Shown one piece after another: positions 29,560 through 38,740 of a stretch of 39,085 bases of DNA. The position numbers and the translations under genes were made by a program. Numbering within the stretch: the stretch's first letter is position 1; every line of letters starts with the position of its first letter. Source of the stretch: Paramacrobiotus richtersi (taxonomy: Eukaryota; Tardigrada; Eutardigrada; Parachela; Macrobiotidae); contig JAQGAU010000124.1 in the NCBI GenBank assembly GCA_034698045.1, forward strand, positions 1-39,085, read 5' to 3'. The notes beneath the pieces are model-generated. The model was not told the DNA's origin. It was given only the letters and a program-made list of their open reading frames with translations, and searched no databases.

Positions 29560-30100
29560 TGACCGCAACAACGAGTTTATTCACGGCCTTATTGCCGAAG
29601 CAAAGAAGCATCCGCCTCTGCCAAGGGACGTTCAAATTGTAATACAGGAATCGGGATACCATGAATCGATAATATGGTTAGTTACTCCTTCCATTTACTG
29701 AAGAAAAATGCGTTGTGCATTATAGATATTCATCAAGGCATGGACATTGTCGGCCGATATGCTTGTAAGAGAAGTGGGGAAACCACCACCGAAAATTCAA
29801 TCCCGAGAAGCCCGTCGTCAAAGTGTGACGCTAGCGGAATTGGAATAGGCGCCGTTCTACAATAGAATGACAAAATTATAAGTCCCGATCATTGCACGAC
29901 GCCGAAAAAAGCTGCTTGCTGACTTCGAGTTGGAGTGCGAGTGCTCCAACGGTAGTTTTCGCAGTTGAAAAATTTAAGCAATCCATCGATTGTTTCGAAT
30001 TACAATTCTCAAGTGCACACCGTCTACGCCAAGTAGTTTCCAGTGCTGTTTAGTCATCTATTCGGACGGCGGAAGATGACTAGGTGACTTTACTGTGCGC
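29560..30100 (+). pseudogene. Ty3/gypsy RNase H remnant
   Basis: CDASGIGIGAVLQ (29824-29862) carries the intact DAS motif with its catalytic Asp and ends at a TAG. After frame changes come KKLLADFELECE (29908-29943), VVFAVEKFKQSIDCFE (29953-30000) and a decayed TDH..L region. This order is that of Ty3/gypsy RNase H. Upstream, a frame at 29573-29680 reads FIHGLIAEAKKHPPLPRDV and then IVIQESGYHESIIW. I do not recognise it and it may be unrelated. Confidence 0.7.
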
Positions 30101-30895
30101 GACATCTTTCTATTGGACTTTGGCTCTTGGATAACATTTTTTTCTTCAGATTTGTCGCTCCCTTACACGCAAGTGTTGTCTTTCTGGTCAGTGTACAAAG
30201 CCAGCCAACATCGGGCGTCAGAAAATGAAGACTGGAGCCGCCGTATTTTCAAAGTTAAGTCATACGAAACCATAAGTCAGATTAAGTCATACAATATCTC
30301 GCCGAGAAATCCCTCGGTGCCGTGAAAACGCGCCACCATTTACAACAGTCATCCGCGACGTGCTGCGCATCGTAATAACGGATTTAGCATCGTTATAACG
30401 GGCCTTTAACACCCGTGCAGTACAACCTTTCTCGGATTTCGCACATCCAGACCGAGCCAGCGAAGGAACCCTAGCATGTTGCAGACTGGTTCGCATGAAC
30501 AAGGCGGTACAAGTGAACCGCAGGCGAGTATTATATGCTCTCAGGAGCACCACTTAATGATCCCAAATGCCGTCCTGTTGCTTGCCTTGCTTCATATGTT
30601 TGTACTATCGCGGAAGGACGGCTAACTAACATTTCGATCGAGCTGATCTTACCACCTACAATGAAGTGCAAGGGCGATGAGCATCCACTTCTTCCGCCAC
30701 TGTCGAGCCCTAATCAAAATCACTTGATTACATGAGCACCCAGCTCGCGATAGCAATTATACGAAATCTCGGCAATTAAACACTTTAACCAGAGTCGGTG
30801 CGCGAACGGTTGATTCGAACGACAAGAAAGAGTAATACCAGAAGCTTACGCAGTGTCCAATAAAAGATAAATGTACACTGAGCATAGTCTAAGGA
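30101..30895. other. Unassigned; downstream of the Polinton-like pair on the minus strand
   Basis: Plus frames 30095-30325 and 30535-30735 and minus frame 30553-30287 have no motif. If the capsid-like reading at 31066-30896 is right, more of that gene should lie here on the minus strand, but I could not follow it. Confidence 0.3.
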
Positions 30896-31066
30896 CTATA
30901 CCCTGTGTGCACAGACTATATCATTCGCTTCGTCGAAAGTGGCCTGCGATGGGCCCATCTCATAATCCCAGGTGTTCCACCTTTTAGTCAATATTGCTGG
31001 TAAATAGAAAAGATGACTTTCCAACAGCATTGATGGTTCAGAGCCTGGATCGATTAGCGCCATCAT
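30896..31066 (-). pseudogene. Possible N-terminus of a Polinton/Maverick structural protein
   Basis: ATG-started minus-strand frame of 56 codons. Its ATG overlaps the stop of the upstream gene (ATGATGG, 31066-31060). The sequence SHLFYLPAILTKRWNTWDYE, then MGPSQATFDE, loosely fits the 'DLF..P.tqT.....W.ey.P' opening of the capsid-type proteins found in animal Polintons and adintovirus-like elements. It breaks off at a TAG. The match is remembered, not computed, and weak at single residues. The ATGA overlap and gene order support it. Confidence 0.3.
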
Positions 31067-31299
31067 AATTTGTTGGGTATTGCGTCAAATTTTAACAGTC
31101 GTCTTGCTTTGACAAGTTTCTTACTCCTGTGTCCCTTAATACCCGTACCACTCTGTAATCTCCGATTAACCTGCTCAACAGCCCGGGCTATCACTGATTC
31201 TCCGGCTTTATTGGCCAAAGATTTAACGTGTGGTTGTGCAACCAAGTTGGAAATATGCGGTGCTGCTTTGCTAAATAGGCCTTTGGCAAAACCAATCAT
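31063..31299 (-). CDS. Small basic protein, possible Polinton/adintovirus-like pX (minor structural)
   Basis: Intact ATG-to-TGA frame of 78 residues. It begins with a hydrophobic/amphipathic stretch (MIGFAKGLFSKAAPHISNLV), then ANKAGESVIARAVEQVNRRL, then a basic tail with SGTGIKGHRSKKLVKARR. A short amphipathic N-terminus and a basic end with a GTGIK-type motif resemble the pX-like core/membrane-active proteins of animal adintovirus-like elements. In those, pX sits directly before a capsid gene, and here an overlapping frame follows. I cannot check the family. It could also be an unrelated small gene. Confidence 0.35.
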   Translation of the reverse strand: MIGFAKGLFSKAAPHISNLVAQPHVKSLANKAGESVIARAVEQVNRRLQSGTGIKGHRSKKLVKARRLLKFDAIPNKL

Positions 31300-32380
31300 A
31301 CGACCCCAGAAGAAGATTCTGGAGCAGAAAATTGAAAAATTGACAAGTTAGGTTGATTACATGTTTTATCGGCACCTTTCACAAGTCTGTTAACTTTGCC
31401 TCCCAGTTCACACATTTTAATCCATACTTGCGCTGATTCCGATCTTCCACACGACACGAGTGATTTCAAAGAGTTGATGCGCAGATGCCCACGGCACGAT
31501 CCAGCATCTCGTCATCGGAGTCGAAGCTGGTCAGTCTCGTGCGTAATTTTATTATGCCGATTAAGCTTCTTGCACGGTGATTAGTCCACGTACTTCAGTA
31601 ATAAATGGAAGTGAACGAGCTGCCGATAACTTGTAATGCGTCACAAACTCGGACCCGGCTGCCAGTGGTAAGCCTCGATTTGCGCAATCATCTTTCACCT
31701 TTGTCTTTGTTTACACCTATATGTATACGTACTTCCCATTGAAGTAATCACCCTGTTCGACGTTTTTAGTTGGAGAGATGGCTTATCGGTACCGATAGTT
31801 TCCAGCAGTCGTTTCATTGCCGTCATGGATCAAATCCTAACGCTACGCCCAACTTCTCCAAAGCTTCCGTTATCGGATGGTCATCGAATACCTTAAGGCG
31901 GCACGAACAGGATGCATTTCTAAAGGTCTGAGCTGGGAGGCGACACGCGCAACTATGCGGCGGAATCCGCGAGCGCCCCTCTGTCAGACCTTATTTGGTA
32001 TAACTAATGGTGCGTGTGATGCCTAGTTAATGAGGGATACAGTGATGAATCTCAACATACAGGGAAGAAACAAAGGCAGGCGTTTATAGCAGGTGTCTAT
32101 TGATAATGCTCAAGAATTCTTTGCTTTCATTTTGTTGTAACAGTTTGCTCTGGTAATTTTATCCAATTACGCTATCGATGTATTGCGGTCCAGTAGCCCG
32201 TGGTTTTTACCGTAAGCGTGCGTCTTTTGGTATGAACCTTCAAAACAATCTGCGCTGATGGTTCTACGGCAAGCCCCTTCTTTTCTTCTTCGGTCTATTT
32301 TGAGTATGTCGCGGCATTATGGTATCATGGGGTAGGTAGCAAAAGAAAGAAAGTTCCTTATGCGACCAGCGATTTGTTCC
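31300..32380. other. Unassigned stretch upstream of the minus-strand pair
   Basis: A minus-strand frame near 31570-31470 reads LRTRLTSFDSDDEMLDRAV, and one near 32280-32165 reads GLAVEPSAQIVLKVHTKRRT. Both look like coding protein but carry stops further on. No polymerase, ATPase or integrase of a Polinton is visible. Confidence 0.3.
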
Positions 32381-32859
32381 TCAACCCAGAGGCTCACAGA
32401 GTGTTTGGTTTGAAGGTTGTTGCTTACGCCACGGTTGCCACTTAGTAAAGATTAAGATACGAAAGTGGCACGCAGCGACAACAGTGGACAGAACAGTATC
32501 CTGCAATATTGGTCGAGGTACCCTATAACTGAATTGTATTAAAAATTTATGGATGAATTGTCGTACATACCTGTGTATCGGACTGTATAAGTTGGTCCAA
32601 GCATCGGGCTGCTTACACAAGCTTGCCTCCGAACATTATTTGCGTGAAGGCCGAGCAAAACTTACGAAAAACCAGACTATTATCCCGCTGAGAAAAATTA
32701 ACGGTGATCTTCGAGGTAATCCATCCCAGCGGAGACCGCAGTGCTAGTGAGAGATAGTAGCTACGACGTTCGCCATTCTGATGTACGATGTGGAGTGGAT
32801 CCCATATGCCCAGGCAAAGCCGCGCAAGAGAACATACTTCAGAAACCATCTATTGCTAA
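32381..32859. other. Overlapping minus-strand frames, unidentified
   Basis: Minus frames 32620-32381 (79 codons) and 32849-32613 (78 codons) overlap by a few bases in different frames and might be one frameshifted gene. No motif. Confidence 0.25.
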
Positions 32860-33222
32860 CCTGCATGCGCACGAAAACAACACCTGAGGGTTGCATTAAG
32901 GGCGACAACAGCTCGTGAAATCTGTGATTCCTTTATTTGGATTACCGTTGCAGCAGCAACTGAAGCGTCAGAGATCGTCAGTAATGGCGGTCGCGTCTCC
33001 GGCCGGGATGACGATGATCTGAATGTTCTGTCGCAAATTAGTGCTGGGCTAGTTAATAAGTCGGCAAAAATCAATTGTGGACTGGCCACAGCAAAGCTCG
33101 GAGAAAATCAACGAAATTATTCGCTTGTGTACGCTGTCAAGGCGCTCTCCAGGACGTTTTCGCGTGGAGTTTCTGATTTAAGAACACTACGGCAAAGAAC
33201 AGTGACTCCCCTACAAGTTTAA
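32860..33222 (+). CDS. 120-codon frame without ATG, unidentified
   Basis: Open from just after a TAA to a TAA, with no ATG inside. The protein looks genuine: REICDSFIWITVAAATEASE, then GRVSGRDDDDLNVLSQISAG, then LGENQRNYSLVYAVKALSR and a basic end. The absence of ATG suggests an exon or part of a polyprotein. The minus strand is also partly open here (33089-32856, 33370-33137) but is less balanced. No family recognised. Confidence 0.35.
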   Translation, partial: PACARKQHLRVALRATTAREICDSFIWITVAAATEASEIVSNGGRVSGRDDDDLNVLSQISAGLVNKSAKINCGLATAKLGENQRNYSLVYAVKALSRTFSRGVSDLRTLRQRTVTPLQV

Positions 33223-33351
33223 GCACCTCAATATGTGCTGGAATAGGCGCATCGCTAAGCGTAGCCGTTTCCGTTACCTTGCGTACAATAGTTACAGCGA
33301 TGGAATCCTGTACAGTGGAGATGGGAGTAATGACTCCAACAAAGAAGGCCT
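33223..33351. other. No recognisable gene
   Basis: Short spacer; frames from both strands overlap. Confidence 0.3.
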
Positions 33352-33711
33352 TTGCGTCCTTCGTCTGCAACGTTTTCCGTGGCCTTGCTGATAACCAGCA
33401 CTGGCAAGAACGCCGGCCGATTTCGTCCTTATTGTTTTCGTCGCTACAGTCATGGCTATTCTGCTTCCGCTAAGCGCGGAATAGCAGCTGCCATCGCCGC
33501 GCTCAAGCATGCGGCGCGGCCCCGTGCAGCGAAGAGCACGACGTTTGCAAACATTGTTCGTAGAAATGCAAAAAGCATGAATCCTGCGTTATTTTGCATG
33601 GCAGCCCCACGATACCTACCCAAAGGACCATGTTCCAGCTGGCTCTGTTCGAACATCTCCAGGTGCAACGTGGTGTCTGGAACAAAAGCTTTAGGCTGCA
33701 TTTTCTGTTAG
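33352..33711 (+). CDS. 119-codon Ala-rich basic frame, strand uncertain
   Basis: Contains ASAKRGIAAAIAALKHAARP, then RAAKSTTFANIVRRNAKSM. The minus strand is open too (33701-33456, 81 codons, Ala-rich in the opposite sense), because the region is GC-rich with few stops. Coding status and strand are undecided. Confidence 0.2.
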   Translation: MRPSSATFSVALLITSTGKNAGRFRPYCFRRYSHGYSASAKRGIAAAIAALKHAARPRAAKSTTFANIVRRNAKSMNPALFCMAAPRYLPKGPCSSWLCSNISRCNVVSGTKALGCIFC

Positions 33712-33871
33712 TATTCCTTGCGGGACGGAAATGTAGCTTGGCAAGAGTTTCCCAATTTGGAAAGACGCATTATCACCTTCCTCGTTAGCTACAGCCACAC
33801 GGAGTGTCGGAACGTGATACAGGTACATAAGTAATGTATGTTATCAAATCGTTTTGTGATAACTTCTTCGG

Positions 33872-34238
33872 GTTCGCAATCATTTACTGGGTTACCCAAT
33901 TTTTTGCGACCTTTTAATTAACTAGCTCTATTGCTCTAAGTATCACCCATTAAGTATTGCATCTCCCATTAGACCCTAGTTCGCGAAATATTCGAGACCT
34001 GCTGCATGAGCGGCAACTCCTCATCTAGCCTGCGGAGGTCAGCGTTATTGTGTAGTGCAACGCATAGCTTTGAAATTCAAGAAGGACTAGAATACATGGG
34101 GTAAATGTACCGACAAATTCCAACAGAATTTTCCAGGCTATATCGAGAAGCCGAAATGGCGAAAATGGTGGGCGCAGTGCTAGTTACTAATCTGTTTAAC
34201 GATTTTTGCTCCACTGTTGTATAAGAGTTAGCCTCTGT
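33872..34238 (+). repeat. Dispersed repeat D, copy 2
   Basis: Second copy of 28217-28576. The frame REAEMAKMVGAVLV, then NDFCSTVV, ends at a TAA where copy 1 reads on (AVAQEL). Upstream of it EIQEGLEYMG is in the same frame with one stop between. Starts about 620 bp before repeat C copy 2 ends its left flank. Confidence 0.75.
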
Positions 34239-34854
34239 CGGCTTAAATCCACAGTCACTTAAATGCGCAGTCACACATACCCTTAGATGATGGAGAATGT
34301 CATCAGAATCTTCTGAACAAAGCGCACAAAAGGACCTCACTTTCCTTACAACAGAAACAAATACAAATTAAAAACGAAACATGAAAACACAACTTGATAA
34401 TGGTAAAAAAAATGCAGTGGTGCAGGTGCCACCTGACCAACGGTAGAGCTGCACTTGTTGCATCAAAAAGTTCCACTTGCTTCTGCAAAAAGCATCGAGT
34501 GGAATTAAGTAGAAGAGGCCATCACAGCCATTGTTGGCTATGAAAAGGAACGTTTATTGCATTCAGATGTTTTCCTGTACTGGTAGGTGTGAAAAGAATC
34601 CCCCATCCACGTTGCTGTTGTACTAAAGAGGCGTAGTTCCAGAAGGCGACAGCTGGAATTTCTGAAGTTGTATATATACACGGATTTACATTCATAACAT
34701 AGGACGGCTTGTTTGCGGGATAGCTAGGGGTTGGATAGCTACGGGTTGGTTTACATGAGCGATTTTTTAAGAACCTAGCTCACCCAGAGACAGTCAGAGA
34801 GTATGGTTCAAAAGTCAGTGTGGTTAGCCCAATGTAACAGCCAGGCCACCGCTT
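34239..34854. other. No recognisable gene
   Basis: A minus-strand 87-codon frame (34340-34077) covers the end of repeat D. Nothing else is supported. Confidence 0.3.
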
Positions 34855-35158
34855 TGCGCAACGGCAACTGCCGGTCGGCTATGTAAGATTTCAGGGAATG
34901 CAGCATGGTCATGTTGCGGAGCACTGCGGGATCCAGTCGTGGTCGTCCAACGAGGTGAAGGCTTATGCAAGATTTTCAGCAAGCCAGTATTTGGGTTGAC
35001 AAATCATGATATTTATAACATATCAGCTGACTAACTCCCTCTTAACGTTACATTTGTCGATTTTGTGCTCTGGAAGCAATGCACACCGCCCAGTCATCAT
35101 ACAGTTGTTTGATAATACCGTTCATGGGTGAAAGGAAGATGCACCGGTCACCGTGCAT
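34855..35158 (+). repeat. Dispersed repeat C, copy 2
   Basis: Second copy of 15880-16186. The plus frame gives CKISGNAAWSCCGALRDPV, then VVVQRGEGLCKIFSKPVFG. The same bases on the minus strand give TTTTGSRSAPQHDHAAF. Confidence 0.75.
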
Positions 35159-35318
35159 TCATCGTGGCCAAGCAGTTCCAGTGCGGCGTACTCAGCTCAA
35201 GTATACTTTGCAGCAGATCTCCTCATAATTATCTCGACGTACCTGCCCCTGTTAGCTTCTTATGCTTCGTGTATTTATGAGATAGGGTAGACACAGCCCA
35301 GCCTGTACTCATCTGTAG
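35159..35318. other. No recognisable gene
   Basis: Nothing supported. Confidence 0.3.
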
Positions 35319-35534
35319 CAGCGCAAAGCTATCAAGACTCAGATAATACTGCACGAAGGGAAGCAATCGACAACTAAAAAATTGGTGGCTTCCATTAACG
35401 TGGCGGATCTTCGCCGTAAAGCGCTTAAACAGCTGCTGGGCCGGGCAACTCCTGACAGGACTAAACTCCTGACTGGCTGCGGGGCGGAAGAAGACCTGCT
35501 TGTATGGCCCTTTTGGCCTACTTTATCGCTCTGA
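35319..35534 (+). CDS. 71-codon frame without ATG, unidentified
   Basis: Open from after a TAG to a TGA. Basic start (EGKQSTTKKLVASI), then NVADLRRKALKQLLGRATPD and EEDLLVWPFWPTLSL. The Leu/Lys pattern suggests a helix. No ATG and no family recognised. The opposite strand (35575-35339) is also open for 78 codons. Confidence 0.25.
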   Translation, partial: QRKAIKTQIILHEGKQSTTKKLVASINVADLRRKALKQLLGRATPDRTKLLTGCGAEEDLLVWPFWPTLSL

Positions 35535-36040
35535 GGACGACAGAGTTTGTCTTCTGCAACCTGGATTCCGGACACTTTTAAAGTAAAAAAGACATGGCTG
35601 GCAAAGGCTTGGAGCTGCCAGCGCCCCTATCAACATCGCATTCTTTGCAACTACGGCGTTCCGCTTGCGCTGGCCTGGTTTGCCAACGATTCAGGTTAAA
35701 CCAGGGATCGAACCGGCTTGTTTGACGATTCCCACGATGAGAGATGTGCAGGCGTACCAGGTGAAGTATTCCTAACAGACAGAGACTGCACTACATGCAC
35801 TGAGACCTACTTCACATTCCGATGGGGTTGGATTTCATTAGCGACTGTTTATAAATCTGGCTGATTAAGAGGCCGCCAGAGTGGGTAGTCTCTAAGTCGG
35901 TAGCATACCAGCTAGACCACAGAAATGCGCAGTGTCAACTCTAGACAACAGTTTGTTATGTAGCCCGTTTGCTTGCAGGCGGAAAGTTGTTTCTATTATG
36001 TGTGACAGCCTCATTTAGATACCAGGTGCTGATAATAGTA
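35535..36040. other. No recognisable gene
   Basis: Nothing supported beyond a tRNA-like B box that I rejected. Confidence 0.3.
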
Positions 36041-36352
36041 TCAACTAGCATTGCATGTTTCTTCTAACTGACTATGATCTCGGCTAGCAAGTAACGGAAT
36101 ATTGCCACACTGCGGACATTCATCTGCATGTGAACATTCCTCTACTAAATGCCCTTCAATGTTCACCGCAGTAATCGAGTTTGTCGGAAATGCAAGTTTC
36201 TGCTCCATCAGCGTGGAGCAAAATCCTGTTCCGCGGTCAGTTCCTAAAAATTTCGACGCCTCGTGTTGGCATACAATATTTTCAAAGGAAAGTATCGCCG
36301 TTTCTTTACCAGTCTCAAAAGAGTTACTAAGTGCGGCGCCACTTGCATGCAC
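36041..36352 (-). pseudogene. Possible BEL/Pao gag zinc-knuckle remnant
   Basis: On the minus strand, 103 open codons contain NIEGHLVEECSHADECPQCG. This gives GH-X4-C-X5-C-X2-C, the second half of the paired knuckle typical of BEL/Pao gag (C-X2-C-X4-H-X4-C-X5-C-X2-C). The first two Cys are replaced (I..V at the expected places). Upstream, NIVCQHEASK and GTDRGTGF could be the preceding C..C...H and R-containing segment. Knuckles of this type bind element RNA. The plus strand is also open over 116 codons, so the assignment is tentative. Confidence 0.35.
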
Positions 36353-36638
36353 GGCACCAAACGACGCACGTTTTGGACTACAGCGTATTCCGATTTACCA
36401 TATTGGCACCCATGACCGAATAGGTTTTCTGGCGAGTGGTCGCAGCTGCTGACTGCCACGGTTACCCGATGCACTAGGATGGCAACGCATTCGAATACGA
36501 AGCAGTGCCGCAACCAGCAGGTGCATGTTGACAAACTATTACGACCAAAGTCCTTAATTGTTTCTTTGAACCGATTACGTTTGAGATCATCAATAATGCG
36601 ATCTGGACTGTGGCAGGCGAAACTGCCACTTTACGTGA
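36353..36638. other. Opposing frames, unidentified
   Basis: Minus frames 36534-36244 and 36824-36474 and plus frame 36479-36808 overlap. No motif. Confidence 0.25.
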
Positions 36639-36986
36639 AGCAGTGTATGCGATTTCTCGCGCCGTCGAACATCGAAGATTGTTTTCGATACGCTGAAAGC
36701 CAGCGTTCGGGCAGGGATAGATGGAAGCGACGGGAAGAGAGCGCTCGCTTACTTCGCCCGCCATCATCGCGATCAGTACACGGCGAAGTTGCAGAGGGTC
36801 AACACTGAGGACTGTCAAGTCCATAAGTGGTTTGGCAGCGCTTGTACGCTATTCGTCCGTGCGTTTATCCACTTGATGCTTGCTGAGCGGTTAAAGCCCG
36901 ATTCGCCCGCCGATGAGGATCCCATTGAATTCGACAACTGCGTCATCTGTGAGCATGTGTTCGTGCATAACGCGCGTTTTTTTTAA
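36639..36986 (+). CDS. 115-codon frame upstream of an integrase remnant
   Basis: Open from a TGA to a TAA at 36984-36986. Protein-like throughout: KIVFDTLKASVRAGIDGSDG, then RALAYFARHHRDQYTAKLQR, then ADEDPIEFDNCVICEHVF. It ends about 50 bp before the integrase frame on the same strand. It could be the integrase N-terminal region or linker, but no HHCC zinc motif is clear. CVIC near the end is suggestive only. Unidentified. Confidence 0.35.
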   Translation, partial: SSVCDFSRRRTSKIVFDTLKASVRAGIDGSDGKRALAYFARHHRDQYTAKLQRVNTEDCQVHKWFGSACTLFVRAFIHLMLAERLKPDSPADEDPIEFDNCVICEHVFVHNARFF

Positions 36987-37003
36987 CCCGACGGCGCACG
37001 TAA

Positions 37004-37195
37004 TTGCGTGGATTTCGTACGGATGAAACTCGGCCTCGAGTAACTAGAACTGCAATGTTGCGCGCTCTTCTTGCGGTCACTCTATTGCATATATCACAGT
37101 TCATTGTGGAGAAAATTGTTTCAGTTCATGGGGCGGCAAAGGAAATTGTAACTGATAATGGAATGTGTTTCACCGGCTCTTTAACTAAAGAATAG
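37004..37195 (+). pseudogene. Ty3/gypsy integrase core remnant (TDNG)
   Basis: VEKIVSVHGAAKEIVTDNGM (37106-37165), then CFTGSLTKE. This is the 'v...G.P.eivTDnG..F.s..' region around the second catalytic Asp of the DDE core. The frame ends at a TAG just after. Beyond it, fragments such as VSDIRDPTRT and GGTDAPRKP may be the shifted continuation. The first Asp region is not recognisable. Confidence 0.7.
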
Positions 37196-37508
37196 TTACG
37201 GGTATGTAAAGTAAGTGACATTCGTGACCCCACACGAACATGGCCGGCCGTAAGGCATGGGGGCACAGATGCTCCGCGTAAGCCGTCATACTTGGTCACA
37301 CAAAATTAGTTATTGTGGAAGAATCTACCGTTGCGATGGTTGAGCTGCCTGAAGCTGATACAAAATCTGATCCAGAAGATCTTTGTAGATGTTGAAACAT
37401 TTACATCAGCAGAATCGGGAGAAGACGAAGAGATCGCAAAAACTTTCGGATTCATGCTTCAGCCCTAATGCGTTGGTGCTTGGATAATGGACAATCAGTT
37501 CCATGCCC
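37196..37508. other. Decayed continuation of integrase
   Basis: Several frames, no clear motif. An acidic segment (SAESGEDEEIAKTFG, 37409-37453) is present. Confidence 0.3.
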
Positions 37509-37692
37509 CACCTCCGAAAGCTTCATGCAGTCGCTCTGTTGGAAGTTCCCGAGCCGGCGATGACCGTGGCATAGTCATGACTATTTTCCAGAGGCTTCGT
37601 CCACTAAATCCAGAGACTGGAACTGTATGGAACTTATCCATTAGTGCACCGTACTAAACCGGTCGTGGCTCACCAAAATCAATCGCAACTCG
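37509..37692 (+). repeat. Dispersed repeat B, copy 2
   Basis: Second copy of 24373-24560, about three quarters identical, with a 3-base and a 1-base deletion relative to copy 1. Confidence 0.75.
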
Positions 37693-38126
37693 ATAGTCAC
37701 CCGTTACGGGGTCAGTTAAATCATGCACAGCAACCCTCTTCAACTTAAGCACCTATCAGGTACTATGGGAAGCAATCAGGGCTGAAGTCAGCGTAAAAAA
37801 CAAACGTCTTGGTCGGAGCTCGGTCGTGATGAATTCGTAAATTTGTTGTCGTTCTACCCTTATCGCATAAAATAATAAACACCTCAGAATGCCTTTTGTA
37901 GCGATCGATGCGGTGCTTTAATTATACTTTACGTATATGATAAGAAGATCGATATATCGGAAAGCTTATAGGTAGTGCGTGTAGGGCGTCGGTTACGTCC
38001 TTAGTCTAGATTTGTGCTGGTAGCGCTGGGACAAAACGGGATAGTCCGTTTGAGGTGAAAATGAGCAATAATTCGCCTTCACGAACCGGAGCTCATTTGA
38101 AGCTTCGGTCACACAGGTCTAAAGAT
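37693..38126. other. No recognisable gene
   Basis: Nothing supported. A short AT-rich block lies at 37860-37940. Confidence 0.3.
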
Positions 38127-38173
38127 TTAAGGATAACACACTTGATGCCTGATCCTAACACCACAGGCAAAAC

Positions 38174-38740
38174 GTGAAGACTTCGCCCAGTACCGGATTC
38201 TTTCCGATATCTGCATCTGAACCAGAACTGGATTCATCATCAGGATGCAAAAACACCAAATCCTTTGATGTCCATTTCTTGACGATTTCAAACTCGTCAT
38301 TGACGTTCTTCGGATACCTATACGATTGTGTCGGAAGAGACGTTTTTTGTAACGACCCCATTCCGTACTCAGATAAATACTACAACCCCGCTGCATCCGA
38401 AGTCTTTTCGATCCGCTTTTATCCACCAACACTTGTATCCGTCCAAGCATATGATGTCGAACTGTATCGCGCCGCCCTGATTTTTTTACCTTTCGCACAG
38501 GATATGGACAGACAAAATTCTCCATGTGTATTCTCTAGGTATTACTGGTATCCCTCCCTTATTTACAAAACGTGCACAACACGAAGCTTGGACTGGATTA
38601 AAAATTTAAAACTAACTCCAATGATGGAGCCTACTGCACTTTTGTGCAATCAAGACGATTGTTCTCACAATGAAATAATTTCATCTCCTGGAATTGCCGG
38701 CGTCATGAGCGTCGCAGTTTCGGCGATTTTGTCGGCGTGA
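38174..38740 (+). CDS. 188-codon open frame, longest in the window; strand uncertain
   Basis: ATG at 38174 to TGA at 38740 in one frame. Aromatic-rich middle (PYSDKYYNPAASEVFSIRFY), then SRYYWYPSLIYKTC. No domain, signal peptide or clear membrane segment. A chance frame of this length is unlikely in this AT-rich DNA. However, on the minus strand 38361-38155 reads SYRYPKNVNDEFEIVKKWTS, then DDESSSGSDADIGKNPV, which also looks like real protein, and 38525-38127 is open for 132 codons. I cannot decide between them. Confidence 0.35.
   Translation: MKTSPSTGFFPISASEPELDSSSGCKNTKSFDVHFLTISNSSLTFFGYLYDCVGRDVFCNDPIPYSDKYYNPAASEVFSIRFYPPTLVSVQAYDVELYRAALIFLPFAQDMDRQNSPCVFSRYYWYPSLIYKTCTTRSLDWIKNLKLTPMMEPTALLCNQDDCSHNEIISSPGIAGVMSVAVSAILSA

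Noticed and set aside
35640..35780. tRNA-like B box on the minus strand (GGTTCGATCCC at about 35714-35704)
   Set aside because: The T stem pairs poorly, no acceptor stem or A box fits at the right distance, so a tRNA or SINE is not supported.
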